64,000 nt of DNA from an uncultured Christensenella sp. (GCA_910583995.1 CAJTYW010000003.1:62001-126000); one strand, 5' to 3'; positions 51,901 through 60,537 are shown, numbered from the stretch's first letter. Notes: generated by a model from the sequence alone, not told the origin. A program made the numbers and translations.

Positions 51901-52064
51901 TAATTTTAAAACAATTTTTTTAAATTTTGCTAAAACAATTACTTAATGTTGATATAGTATATGGTTATGATAATTAATATCGTGCAAGATTTTTATTATA
52001 TTTTATATGTTTTACGCTTTAATGTAAAATCTGCAATCTTCGATAAAAAAGTAAAAGTATAGGG

Positions 52065-52093
52065 TTGACTTTACTTTATTATAATGGTATACT
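52065..52093 (+). promoter_or_regulatory. Promoter of the riboswitch-ATPase transcript
   Basis: TTGACT (52065-52070) and TATACT (52088-52093) have a 17-base spacer, about 90 bases upstream of the riboswitch. The AT-rich 51901-52064 and 52094-52182 stretches show nothing else. Confidence 0.6.
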
Positions 52094-52182
52094 TATAAAG
52101 TAATATTAATAATATTTAATATATCAATATTTAAATGTTTATAATTTCTTTAATTTATTAATATATTGTAACAACTGAATAT

Positions 52183-52312
52183 TAAAGGGAGTAGTTTAAG
52201 TATGCTATCAACAATCCCGCCGTAAAAGGCTGGTAGTATACGCCAACATTTGGTTACAAGACTTTTTATACTAAGGCAAATGGCTATAAGTATAAAAGGT
52301 CTTTTTTATATA
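52183..52312 (+). promoter_or_regulatory. yybP-ykoY-type (manganese) riboswitch with terminator
   Basis: AAAGGGAGTAG at 52184-52194 and ACAAGACTTTTTAT at 52256-52269 match the two conserved ends of the yybP-ykoY aptamer (AAAGGGGAGUAG and GCAAGACCUUU). The 3' strand AGACTTTTTATACT then pairs with AGTATAAAAGGTCT (52289-52302, one G-U pair), followed by a T run, making an expression-platform terminator that excludes closing of the aptamer stem. The downstream gene is a P2-type ATPase, a known target class of this Mn2+-sensing riboswitch. Assignment is by pattern, without a covariance model. Confidence 0.75.
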
Positions 52313-52370
52313 ACAAACAATTATATGTGAAATTGTACAATTTGATTTTAATACTAATTTAGGAGAATAA

Positions 52371-55031
52371 ATGATGAATTTATTTAACAAAGAGAAAGAG
52401 ATAGTTTTAAAAGAAATGAAAACTTCTATAAACGGACTATCTACAGCTGAAAGCAATGCACGAATTGAAGAATATGGTGAAAATAAACTTTCCGAAAAAA
52501 AGAAGAAAAGTGCAATAATTGTTTTTTTGGAACAATTTAAAGATTTATTAGTTATAATTTTGCTTATTGCGGCAATCATTAGCGGCGTTACCGGCGAGTG
52601 GGCAGGTATGGCAGTTATATTTGTTGTTATAATTATGAACGCTATTTTGGGTACTGTTCAGTATCTTAAGGCAGAAAAATCGCTTGACGCACTCAAAAAG
52701 TTATCCGCACCTAGTGCAAAAGTTATGCGTGACGGCGAAGTTGTGACTATACCTTCCGAGCAAGTTACAATAGGTGATATTATTGTTTTAGAAGCCGGTG
52801 ACTTGATAGTTGCAGACGGAAGAATTATAGAAAACTATAGTTTGCAAGTAAATGAAAGTTCTCTAACAGGCGAGTCTACAGCAGTAGAAAAAACAGACTC
52901 TGTAATAGAAGGCGAAAATGTAGCATTGGGTGACCAAGTAAATATGGTGTTTAGCGGTTCACTTGTAACTTATGGCAGAGCAATTATGGTTGTAACGGCA
53001 GTAGGTATGCAAACTGAAATAGGTAAAATCGCTAAACTTATGAATGAAACGGGGGAAAAACTTACCCCATTACAAAAAAGCCTTAACAAATTTAGTCAAA
53101 TGCTTGCTATAATTATTATGGTTATAAGCATTGTAGTGTTTGGACTTACTTTGTGGCGTAGCTTTGACTCTGACAATGTTTTAAAAACAGTTTTAAATTC
53201 CTTTACCTTTGCAATAGCGCTTGCAGTTGCAGCTATACCTGAAGCATTAGGTAGTATAGTAACAATAGTGCAGGCAGTCGGTACAAGCAAAATGGCAAAA
53301 CAAAACGCTATAATAAAAGATTTGTCTGCAGTGGAAACACTTGGTGCAGTAAGCGTAATATGTTCGGACAAAACAGGTACGCTAACTCAAAATAAAATGA
53401 CAACTCAAGAAGTTTATGTAAATGGCCGTTTTAAGCGTGGTGAAGATATAGACAAAAACGAATTTGGCGAAAATATGTTGCTTCACGAAATGGTTTTGGT
53501 CAATGACAGCACGCATAGAAGTGGCGACGGAATAGGCGACCCGACAGAAATAGCACTTACCGTGCTTGGAGAAAAACTTGGTGTTGACGAGATAGATTAC
53601 AGAAAAAAATATCCGAGACTTGCAGAAATTGCTTTTGACTCAGACAGAAAACTAATGAGCATATTAGGTGAATATAATGGTAAAAAATATATGTTCACAA
53701 AAGGTGCATTAGATGTTATTTTAAGTAGAGTAGATAGCATTGTTGAAAACGGAAAGGTTAGAAAATTTACACCAACTGATAAAAAAAATATAGAGAATGC
53801 AAATTTGGAACTTTCACAAAAAGGCTTAAGAGTTTTAACCTTTGCTTTTAAAGAGTTTGATAAAGATACAATTAGCGTGCAAGATGAGTTTGGCTATACA
53901 TTTGTAGGATTGGTAAGTATGATTGACCCGCCAAGAGAAGAGAGTATGGAAGCAGTACGCAGGGCAAAAATTGCAGGCATAAAGACAATAATGATTACGG
54001 GCGACCATAAAATCACGGCAGGTGCTATAGCAAAACAAATCGGGATAATGGAAGATGACGATATTGCTTTAAATGGTGTTGAGCTTGATAAAATGTCGGA
54101 CGAACAGCTTAATAATATTTTGGATAAAGTTACAGTATATGCAAGAGTTTCACCTGAAAATAAAATTAGGATAGTGGAAGCTTGGCAAAGGCGTGGTAAT
54201 ATAGTTTCTATGACAGGTGACGGAGTTAACGATTCTCCTGCACTTAAAAAGGCTGATATCGGTGTTGCAATGGGCATAACGGGAACGGAAGTAAGTAAAG
54301 ACGCTGCATCAATGATTTTAACAGACGATAACTTTGCAACAATAGTAAATAGTGTATCAAATGGCAGATGCGTTTACAATAATATTAAAAATGCAGTAAT
54401 GTTTTTATTGAGCGGAAATTTAGCGGGTATCTTTTGTATACTTTTAACTTCTGTAATGGGGTGGAACATTCCGTTTACAACAATACATTTATTGTTTATC
54501 AACCTTTTAACTGATAGTTTACCTGCAATTGCAATAGGAATGGAACCTGCAAGTAACGATTTGTTACTGCAAAAACCGCGAAACCCTAAAGAACCACTTT
54601 TATCAAAAAATGTGCTGTTAATGATTTTATTGCAAGGATTTTTGATATTTGGTGCAACAATGGGTGCTTATAGCATAGGTAAATTTGCAGGACTTAGCGA
54701 TACACTTGCAACTACAATGTCATTTTTGACAATTACACTAGCAAGACTATTCCACGGCTTTAACTGCAGGGGAAGACTGAGCGTTGCAAAACTTGGTCTC
54801 AAAACTAACTGGTATGTTGTGGGAGCTTTGGGTATAGGTGTGGCGTTAATGTGCTTTGTTACATTTGTACCAGGACTTAATAGCTTGTTTGAGATTTCAA
54901 GCGATTTGTTAGCAAAGCCACAAATGATTGGATACATTGTGTTGTTTGCTATAATGCCTACAATTATGATTCAAATTGGTAAAATGGTAATGGAATTGTA
55001 TAAAAAATTTAGTGAAAAAACTATTAAATAA
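52371..55031 (+). CDS. P2-type Ca2+/Mn2+-transporting ATPase
   Basis: 886 residues. N-terminal cation-ATPase domain, membrane helices M1-M2 ('LLVIILLIAAIISGV'), actuator 'NESSLTGESTAVEKTD', the phosphorylation site in 'CSDKTGTLTQNKMTTQE' near residue 331, the M4 'AVAAIPEALGSIVTIV' ion site, the hinge 'MTGDGVNDSPALKKADIGVAMG', and six C-terminal helices ('LLFINLLTDSLPAIAIGME'). M4 reads 'PEAL', as in Ca2+ pumps, and M6 'NLLTDSLP' is also conserved. It exports Ca2+ or Mn2+; the riboswitch upstream points to Mn2+ detoxification. Two ATGs in tandem (52371 and 52374) follow AGGAG, and either could be used. Confidence 0.93.
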   Translation: MMNLFNKEKEIVLKEMKTSINGLSTAESNARIEEYGENKLSEKKKKSAIIVFLEQFKDLLVIILLIAAIISGVTGEWAGMAVIFVVIIMNAILGTVQYLKAEKSLDALKKLSAPSAKVMRDGEVVTIPSEQVTIGDIIVLEAGDLIVADGRIIENYSLQVNESSLTGESTAVEKTDSVIEGENVALGDQVNMVFSGSLVTYGRAIMVVTAVGMQTEIGKIAKLMNETGEKLTPLQKSLNKFSQMLAIIIMVISIVVFGLTLWRSFDSDNVLKTVLNSFTFAIALAVAAIPEALGSIVTIVQAVGTSKMAKQNAIIKDLSAVETLGAVSVICSDKTGTLTQNKMTTQEVYVNGRFKRGEDIDKNEFGENMLLHEMVLVNDSTHRSGDGIGDPTEIALTVLGEKLGVDEIDYRKKYPRLAEIAFDSDRKLMSILGEYNGKKYMFTKGALDVILSRVDSIVENGKVRKFTPTDKKNIENANLELSQKGLRVLTFAFKEFDKDTISVQDEFGYTFVGLVSMIDPPREESMEAVRRAKIAGIKTIMITGDHKITAGAIAKQIGIMEDDDIALNGVELDKMSDEQLNNILDKVTVYARVSPENKIRIVEAWQRRGNIVSMTGDGVNDSPALKKADIGVAMGITGTEVSKDAASMILTDDNFATIVNSVSNGRCVYNNIKNAVMFLLSGNLAGIFCILLTSVMGWNIPFTTIHLLFINLLTDSLPAIAIGMEPASNDLLLQKPRNPKEPLLSKNVLLMILLQGFLIFGATMGAYSIGKFAGLSDTLATTMSFLTITLARLFHGFNCRGRLSVAKLGLKTNWYVVGALGIGVALMCFVTFVPGLNSLFEISSDLLAKPQMIGYIVLFAIMPTIMIQIGKMVMELYKKFSEKTIK

Positions 55032-55054
55032 AATAAATACTAGGAGAAGAAATT

Positions 55055-55498
55055 ATGTTATTAGATGAAATTAGAAGCAAATTTAATGAAGCAAGAAAAG
55101 CAAAAGATGAAACTACAAAGTCTGCACTAGAAGCAGTTATCGCAGGTGTGCTTTTAAAACAAAAAAGTGGTAAAGGCGAAGTAACAGATGCAGATGTTAT
55201 GGAATGTGTTAGTAAAGAGATAAAAGTTCAAACAGAAGTTGCGGAATTATATAAAGAAAAAGACCCTGCAACTTCAAATATAGCTTGTTGTAAAATTGAA
55301 ATTTTAAAAGAGTTTTTGCCAAAGCAAATGACTGAAGAAGAAGTGCTTGCTCTAATAAAAGAAAAGGATATTTATCCTGACGCATCACCTAAAACAAAGG
55401 GTATGATTATAAAAAGTATTATGCCTATTATTGCTTGTAAGTTTGACAAAAGCAAAGTTAATGGACTTGTTGAAGAATACCTTAAAACAAAATGTTAA
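55055..55498 (+). CDS. yqeY: GatB/YqeY domain protein
   Basis: 147 residues, the normal YqeY size: 'LLDEIRSKFNEARKAKDETTKSALEAVIAGVLLKQKSGKGEVTDADVMECVSKEIK' and 'EILKEFLPKQMTEEEVLALI' match the family, which resembles the tRNA-binding tail of GatB. Its role (tRNA-related or otherwise) is not settled. It follows the ATPase gene after 23 bases with an AGGAG site and overlaps the QueG-like gene by seven bases. Confidence 0.92.
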   Translation: MLLDEIRSKFNEARKAKDETTKSALEAVIAGVLLKQKSGKGEVTDADVMECVSKEIKVQTEVAELYKEKDPATSNIACCKIEILKEFLPKQMTEEEVLALIKEKDIYPDASPKTKGMIIKSIMPIIACKFDKSKVNGLVEEYLKTKC

Positions 55499-56334
55499 TT
55501 TCCTTTTTAAAACAATTTAATATCGATTTTTGTGCGGTTTGTGACAATAATATTACAGATATAGTATTTTTAATGCCATATTATCCGTTTGAAAATTATG
55601 ACAAAAATTGTGCTAGAATAGATAGTTTTTATATCGCATCAAATAGCCTATATAAAAAAGTAAAAGTGATTGAAAAAAAAGCTATTGAAAGCGGTTTTGA
55701 AATTGTTAAAAGACCCTTGCATCTTAAAAAAATAGCACAAAAAGGCGGGCTAGGCAGCGTACTTGATAATATGTTGCTTGCAAATAAAAATTACGGCACT
55801 AAAGTAACTTTGCAAGGCTTTTCCGTAAAAGGACAATTTGAGTATATTTCAGACGGAATTGTAAATAAAATTTGCGATAGCTGCCATAGGTGCGATATTG
55901 CTTGTCCAAATAATGCTTTATGCAAAGGCGAATTTACAAGAGAAAAATGTATTAGACACAAGCAAGATTTTGCTAAAGAATACTATAGTATAGTAGGTAG
56001 CAGAGTTCTTGGTTGTGAAGAATGCCAAAATGTATGTCCATATAATAGCCATATTGAAAAAATAAAAATGCCTGATAATATTGCTGAAATTTTTGATATT
56101 CAAAATATTTTTAATATGATAAGAAGTGGCAAACGTTGTATGGCACCTATTAGTGATTTGATTGGTAGTAATATGGCAAGACCGACTTTTATTTTTAATT
56201 TGGTTATTAATAGCTTGCTTGCATCAAACAATTATGAGTATACAGATATTATAAAGAGTTTTGTAAATAGTAATAATGAAGATATTAAAGCAAAAGTTCA
56301 ATTTTATTTAGATTGTGTAAACAAAATAAAATAA
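55492..56334 (+). CDS. QueG-like protein with two [4Fe-4S] motifs
   Basis: 280 residues against about 370-380 for epoxyqueuosine reductase. Two cysteine clusters are seen: 'CDSCHRCDIACPNNALC' near residue 126 and 'CEECQNVCPYN' near residue 175, the order and spacing of the ferredoxin-like part of QueG. The C-terminal HEAT-like helical part is brief. The upstream domain has 'DFCAVCDNNITDIVFLMPYYPFENYD' and 'GLGSVLDNMLLANKNYGTKVTLQGFSV', which match QueG's cobalamin-binding half in outline. It may reduce epoxyqueuosine in tRNA, or be a shortened relative with another electron-transfer role. Translationally coupled to yqeY. Confidence 0.75.
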   Translation: MLISFLKQFNIDFCAVCDNNITDIVFLMPYYPFENYDKNCARIDSFYIASNSLYKKVKVIEKKAIESGFEIVKRPLHLKKIAQKGGLGSVLDNMLLANKNYGTKVTLQGFSVKGQFEYISDGIVNKICDSCHRCDIACPNNALCKGEFTREKCIRHKQDFAKEYYSIVGSRVLGCEECQNVCPYNSHIEKIKMPDNIAEIFDIQNIFNMIRSGKRCMAPISDLIGSNMARPTFIFNLVINSLLASNNYEYTDIIKSFVNSNNEDIKAKVQFYLDCVNKIK

Positions 56335-56476
56335 ATTTTATTGTATTTATATTTGACAAATTGCGAGCTAATTAATTGTTGATAGGATATTTGATATTTA
56401 AAATGTGACAAAAAGGAACAAAAATAGTAAAATTACCCCCTTGCTTTATGGTATAATTTAGCTTGGGGGTGTTGCT

Positions 56477-57610
56477 ATGCTTTACACACAATTTGAAGAT
56501 AATTTTGCTAAATGTAAAAATGTAAGAATTGAAAATAATATTGCCGAAGAAGTATTATCCGACATAAAAAAATTGACTAAAGCCGGAGTGATTAATGTCA
56601 TTTATACTGAAAATAAAATTGACCTTGCAAGTGAAATTGAAGTATTATTAAATCGTGCAGGATACATTGCAAAAATAACTTTATTAAGTAATGATATTTT
56701 TGTGGACGAACTGCAAGATAATTGCGAAGGAATAGTATTATTGGGTAGTAGTTTATCAAAATTGATTTGCGGAAATAAATGCTTGATTGTAGCAGACGAA
56801 TTGCATTTGTTTGAAATTTTACATAAAGATTATTATTCCGTCATTGTGGACGAAAAAACTATAAAAAACAGCAGTGCAGGCGAACTTGCAGGTGGTTACG
56901 GAATTTTAATGGCGAAGCTAATTGCTTGCTTTGATTATAAGCTTTCTTGTATCGCTTATAGCAAAAATGATAATTTGAGCATAATATCTGAGATTGAAGA
57001 AGTAATAATAAGTATGTTTTTAAAGACATATACTTTTAATTTTGATGAAAGTTTTTCAAGAGATTTAGCTATGACTATTATAAGTGTAGGAATGCTTGAG
57101 AGTATGCTTAATAAAATAGATATACTTAGCGGCTATGACATTTGCAGTTTGCTTGTCAAAAAAGTGAGCAAAAGCAATAATGGAAAAAATGAATTTGCTA
57201 TGCTAGTTGGTTGGTATATTTTAAATGTTGTAAAAAGCCTTATCAAAAATGAGTCAAAAGATTTGTTTTTGCCTAGCGATATTATTGCTGACTTGGAGTT
57301 TGTAAGCGGTAAGGCGGAAATTAGTAAATTGCAATTGCTTAATTTGATTGATAATATTGTGGCAAGTGAGTATACAAGATTATTGTTTATAAGCTTTGAG
57401 TATAAAAACGAGATAGAAAAAAGTATTAATAAAATATATACGCCTTGTCAAAACGCAATAAAAAATTTCAGACGCATATATTACGATGCGGGACTAGAGA
57501 TAGCAGCAAGTATAACTATGAAAGACTTGTCCGAATGTGTGCTAAGAAGCGTAATATTTAATCCGCAATATAGCTTTTTAAAAATGTACAGGATACTGGG
57601 TATAGCCTAA
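56477..57610 (+). CDS. Divergent Fe-ADH/glycerol-1-phosphate dehydrogenase-like protein
   Basis: 377 residues, cytoplasmic. 'SSAGELAGGYGILMAKLIACFDYKLS' near residue 133 recalls the 'AAGLGDLLAKYTALxDWKL' helix of glycerol-1-phosphate dehydrogenase and iron-type alcohol dehydrogenases, and the N-terminal half has their alternating strand-helix pattern. The His-rich metal site of those enzymes is not visible. The relation is weak, so I regard it as a degenerate or highly diverged member, or a look-alike. Promoter: TATAAT at 56452-56457 preceded by TG (extended -10), overlapped by ACCCCC/GGGGGT arms. Convergent with the next gene. Confidence 0.45.
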   Translation: MLYTQFEDNFAKCKNVRIENNIAEEVLSDIKKLTKAGVINVIYTENKIDLASEIEVLLNRAGYIAKITLLSNDIFVDELQDNCEGIVLLGSSLSKLICGNKCLIVADELHLFEILHKDYYSVIVDEKTIKNSSAGELAGGYGILMAKLIACFDYKLSCIAYSKNDNLSIISEIEEVIISMFLKTYTFNFDESFSRDLAMTIISVGMLESMLNKIDILSGYDICSLLVKKVSKSNNGKNEFAMLVGWYILNVVKSLIKNESKDLFLPSDIIADLEFVSGKAEISKLQLLNLIDNIVASEYTRLLFISFEYKNEIEKSINKIYTPCQNAIKNFRRIYYDAGLEIAASITMKDLSECVLRSVIFNPQYSFLKMYRILGIA

Positions 57611-57640
57611 AAGCCACTAATTAGTGGCTTTTATTTTTTT
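57609..57640. terminator. Bidirectional terminator between convergent genes
   Basis: AAAAGCCACTAA directly followed by TTAGTGGCTTTT, then a T-rich tail. Confidence 0.85.
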
Positions 57641-57644
57641 TATA

Positions 57645-58424
57645 TTATTTGTTTTTAACTTCAAATATTTCGTATTTGCCTGTATACTTTTGAGACCTGC
57701 CCCTTATTACGCTTATTATTGCAAGCAGTATATTTACAGAGCCTAAAATTATATAATAAGTTTTAAAAGGTATTAAAAAACTGAAAGCAAACAAAACAAT
57801 TGCTACAAACAAAAATTTTTTGATATTGGATTTGTCAAATATAATATCAAATATATTTGTGCTGTAATTTAATTTTCCAATTTTAATACTTAGTTTGTCA
57901 GATAGTAATTTTTGTGATTTTAGCAATTTAAATACGATTTTCAGCGGGATAAACTTTAAATTGTCAGCAAAATTAAATAAAGTTATTGCAGCGTTTTTAG
58001 GTAGTTCCTTTGCAATAAGATAGCATTTTTCCACCCCGCATTGTTTTGCGATTTTGCTATATTTCAAAATTTCGTCAGGTGACAAATTTCCGAATTTTGC
58101 CGAGCATACAATCATAATATTAAGCGGTGAAATCAAATAATCATTTGCTTTTTTAAATTCCATATTTTCAAACACTATCATTAATTTATCGTATATGTAG
58201 TTTGCACCTTGCACACTGACATAAAGCTCAAAATTTTTATAGTTTATTCTTTTGCTGTTTATTTTTTGAATAAATGAAATAACAATCAATCCTAACAAAG
58301 CAAATAGCGCTGCTAGGATAGTTTTTATTGCCACATTTTGTGATATGAAATGACATATCAAATAAAATGGAATGAATAAACAAATAAAAGTCAGTAATCT
58401 GTCAATGTGTTTTTTTAATTTCAT
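57645..58424 (-). CDS. Uncharacterised membrane protein
   Basis: 259 residues. Two N-terminal membrane segments ('LLTFICLFIPFYLICHFISQN' and 'TILAALFALLGLIVISFIQ'), a soluble region of about 110 residues ('FELYVSVQGANYIYDKLMIVFENMEFKKANDYLISPLNIMIVC', 'SPDEILKYSKIAKQCGVEKCYLIAKELPKNA'), and two C-terminal segments ('FLFVAIVLFAFSFLIPF', 'YIILGSVNILLAIISVIRG'). The soluble part has an alpha/beta look as in restriction-like or regulatory domains between membrane pairs. I do not recognise the family. No neighbours suggest a role. Confidence 0.6.
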   Translation of the reverse strand: MKLKKHIDRLLTFICLFIPFYLICHFISQNVAIKTILAALFALLGLIVISFIQKINSKRINYKNFELYVSVQGANYIYDKLMIVFENMEFKKANDYLISPLNIMIVCSAKFGNLSPDEILKYSKIAKQCGVEKCYLIAKELPKNAAITLFNFADNLKFIPLKIVFKLLKSQKLLSDKLSIKIGKLNYSTNIFDIIFDKSNIKKFLFVAIVLFAFSFLIPFKTYYIILGSVNILLAIISVIRGRSQKYTGKYEIFEVKNK

Positions 58425-58516
58425 AAAGTTATTATTGACACTATTAATTTAATTTATTATACTTTTTATATTAATTAAAAAATAAATCGGATTTATTTGT
58501 AAAAAGTAAAAATATA

Positions 58517-58545
58517 TTGCTAATTATATAAAAATAATGTATAAT
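58517..58545 (+). promoter_or_regulatory. Promoter of nadD-yqeK
   Basis: TTGCTA (58517-58522) and TATAAT (58540-58545) are separated by 17 bases. The ATG at 58552 is seven bases after the -10, at the expected transcription start. Confidence 0.55.
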
Positions 58546-58551
58546 AGGAAT

Positions 58552-59679
58552 ATGAGTGAATTTATCGGAATTTATGGTGGTGCTTTTGACCCGCCGCATA
58601 TCTCTCACATACAAACTGCAAAAGCATTGCTACTTGAGAGAAAGTATGACAAATTAATATTGCTACCAAGCCATAATCCACCGCATAAAATGCTATCTGC
58701 AACTGATGCGGACAGACTTAATATGCTAAAGTTTGTAACAGACAATAAAATTATACTTTCCGATTTGGAAATTAAGCGTGACGGAGTGGGCTATACTGTA
58801 GATATACTTCCTGAACTTATTAAACAATACGGGGATAATATAGAGTTTATAATTGGTGGAGATAGTTTTTTAAATTTTGATAAATGGTACAAGCCATTAG
58901 AAATTTTGAAATTGGTAAAAATTTTGGTTGTCGCACGAGATGGTGAAGTTGAAAAATTGCAGGATAAACTAAAAGAATATGATAATATTCCTAAACTTGG
59001 CATTACTATTGCAAAATATCTGCCAAAAAGTATGTCGTCAAGTGAGATAAGGAACAAATTGCGTTTGCATATTGTAACTTGCGATTTGTTGGATAAAAAA
59101 GTAATATACTATATTAATAAGCACAATTTATATAATGAATATGACAGCTTGGTTAAAAAATTGAAATCGCAGCTGAGTGAAGAAAGGTTTTTGCATACTC
59201 AAGGAGTAGTGCTTTATGCCTTAAAGTATGCTGATAAGCTAAAACTTGACTATAATAAAGTGTTTATTGCAAGTCTTTTGCACGACTCTGCAAAAACTGG
59301 CCTAAATTATGATTATATATATAATAAAAATTTAGTGCCGATAGATAGCAAAAACACACCTGTTGCTCACGCATTTTGCGGTGCGGTTGTTGCTAAGTTA
59401 GAGTATGGTATAGAGAACAAAGAAATTCTTGATGCAATATATTGTCATACAACGGCAAAGCCAAATATGTCACAGCTTGCAAAGCTTATTTATTGTGCGG
59501 ATATGCTTGAAGAAGGACGAAATTTTGACGGAGTAGAAAAGCTGAGAGAGATTTTTGATAAAGATTTTGAACAAGGTTTTGTAGCTTGTCTAAAACAAAC
59601 GGTAGAGTTTTTAAAAAGCGGAAATAAGGAAATTTATCATTTAACGCTAGATGCGTACGAATTTTACAACAAAGCCTAA
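58552..59679 (+). CDS. nadD: NadD-YqeK fusion: nicotinate-nucleotide adenylyltransferase plus HD phosphohydrolase
   Basis: 375 residues, about double the NadD length. Residues 1-195: NadD with 'GIYGGAFDPPHISHIQTAKALL' (the usual HxGH has Ser for Gly), 'DRLNMLKFV', 'FIIGGDSFLNFDKWYKP' and 'MSSSEIRNKL'. Residues about 200-375: YqeK-type HD domain with 'ERFLHTQGVVLYALKYADKL', 'ASLLHDSAKTG' and 'CHTTAKPNMSQLAKLIYCADMLEEGR'. NadD makes deamido-NAD; YqeK-type enzymes hydrolyse Ap4A symmetrically. In most Bacillota these are adjacent separate genes, and here one frame carries both. The ATG follows a -10 box by only six bases with a weak AGGA, so leaderless initiation is possible. rsfS follows 35 bases later, the normal order. 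Confidence 0.92.
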   Translation: MSEFIGIYGGAFDPPHISHIQTAKALLLERKYDKLILLPSHNPPHKMLSATDADRLNMLKFVTDNKIILSDLEIKRDGVGYTVDILPELIKQYGDNIEFIIGGDSFLNFDKWYKPLEILKLVKILVVARDGEVEKLQDKLKEYDNIPKLGITIAKYLPKSMSSSEIRNKLRLHIVTCDLLDKKVIYYINKHNLYNEYDSLVKKLKSQLSEERFLHTQGVVLYALKYADKLKLDYNKVFIASLLHDSAKTGLNYDYIYNKNLVPIDSKNTPVAHAFCGAVVAKLEYGIENKEILDAIYCHTTAKPNMSQLAKLIYCADMLEEGRNFDGVEKLREIFDKDFEQGFVACLKQTVEFLKSGNKEIYHLTLDAYEFYNKA

Positions 59680-59714
59680 ATGGTAATAAAATTAAAGTAA
59701 TTTAAGGAGAAAAT

Positions 59715-60074
59715 ATGGAATATACAGCAGAACAAATTAAAGATTTAGTAGTTGAAGCTTGCCTTGATAAAAAAGCAAAAGATATAGTGGTTATAAAGGT
59801 TGACCACTTGACAGTAATTGCAGATTATTTAGTTGTTGCAAGTGGTAAGTCAACATCTCAAGTAAAGGCGATAGCAAACAATATTGATGACCATTTATCA
59901 AAAGCAGGTGTAGAGCCTATCGGAAGAGAAGGTATACCTGAAGGAAGATGGGCAGTTGTGGATTATGGTGTTGTACTTGCACACGTGTTTAATGAAGAAA
60001 GTAGAAAGTTATATCTATTAGACCAACTTTGGAGTGACGGCAGTAATGTCACTATGATAGAAAACAAAGACTGA
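59715..60074 (+). CDS. rsfS: Ribosomal silencing factor RsfS
   Basis: 119 residues, typical. 'DIVVIKVDHLTVIADYLVVASGKSTSQVKAIANNIDDHLSKAGVEPIGREGIPEGRWAVVDYGVVLAHVF' holds the family core, and 'RKLYLLDQLWSD' ends it. RsfS binds L14 on the 50S subunit and blocks joining with 30S during starvation or assembly. Follows nadD-yqeK in the standard cluster, with an AAGGAG site. Confidence 0.96.
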   Translation: MEYTAEQIKDLVVEACLDKKAKDIVVIKVDHLTVIADYLVVASGKSTSQVKAIANNIDDHLSKAGVEPIGREGIPEGRWAVVDYGVVLAHVFNEESRKLYLLDQLWSDGSNVTMIENKD

Positions 60075-60094
60075 CATTTTGCATTTATGCCGCC

Positions 60095-60123
60095 TTGCAT
60101 AATTTGGTAAACTTTGCTAATAA
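60095..60123 (+). promoter_or_regulatory. Candidate promoter of the YhcN-like gene
   Basis: TTGCAT (60095-60100) and TAATAA (60118-60123) with 17 bases between. The first suitable ATG is at 60131, eight bases after the -10, with no ribosome site. Confidence 0.45.
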
Positions 60124-60130
60124 TAATTGT

Positions 60131-60520
60131 ATGAACAATTATATTATGTATGAAAATGTAGCAAATGTTTCTAATATTTCAGGCTATGAAAAAGATTATA
60201 ACTATTTAATAGTTAATGACGCAAAACAATATGATTTTGTGCAAGTTGTGCTTAGTGTAGGCAAAATCAGACAAGCAGTTTGTTATGAACTAAAAACTGG
60301 AGAAGTTTTGGTTGGGGCACTTACAGAGCCATTATTTTCACTTTCGGAAAGACTTATTCTAATGCAGGATATAGAGAAAAAAGTGAATGAAATTACAGGT
60401 AAAAAGGTGTATGTAACCTTTGATACAGACTTGTTTGTAGCCATAAGTAAATGTAAAGACGATGAAAAGGCCGGTAAGCTAAAAGAGTTAATTTTTATGC
60501 GAAATAGTGCTAGAATGTAA
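60131..60520 (+). CDS. Small protein resembling YhcN/YlaJ sporulation proteins
   Basis: 129 residues without a signal peptide. 'DFVQVVLSVGKIRQAVCYELKTGEVLVGALTEPLFSLSERLILMQDIEKKVNEITGKKVYVTFDTDLFVAISK' has the alternation and closing 'VYVTFDTDLF' motif of the YhcN/YlaJ spore lipoprotein domain, in which the segment compares to 'VxVTxDPDLxxRI'. The lipoprotein signal is absent, so it would be cytoplasmic, or the relation is only structural. No Shine-Dalgarno precedes the ATG; a start further upstream would fall in the presumed promoter. Sits between rsfS and the response regulator. Confidence 0.5.
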   Translation: MNNYIMYENVANVSNISGYEKDYNYLIVNDAKQYDFVQVVLSVGKIRQAVCYELKTGEVLVGALTEPLFSLSERLILMQDIEKKVNEITGKKVYVTFDTDLFVAISKCKDDEKAGKLKELIFMRNSARM

Positions 60521-60537
60521 AATGTGTTAAAAATGTC

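Noticed and set aside
52080..52085. TATAAT as the -10 of the riboswitch transcript
   Set aside because: The gap to TTGACT would be only nine bases; TATACT at 52088 gives the normal 17.
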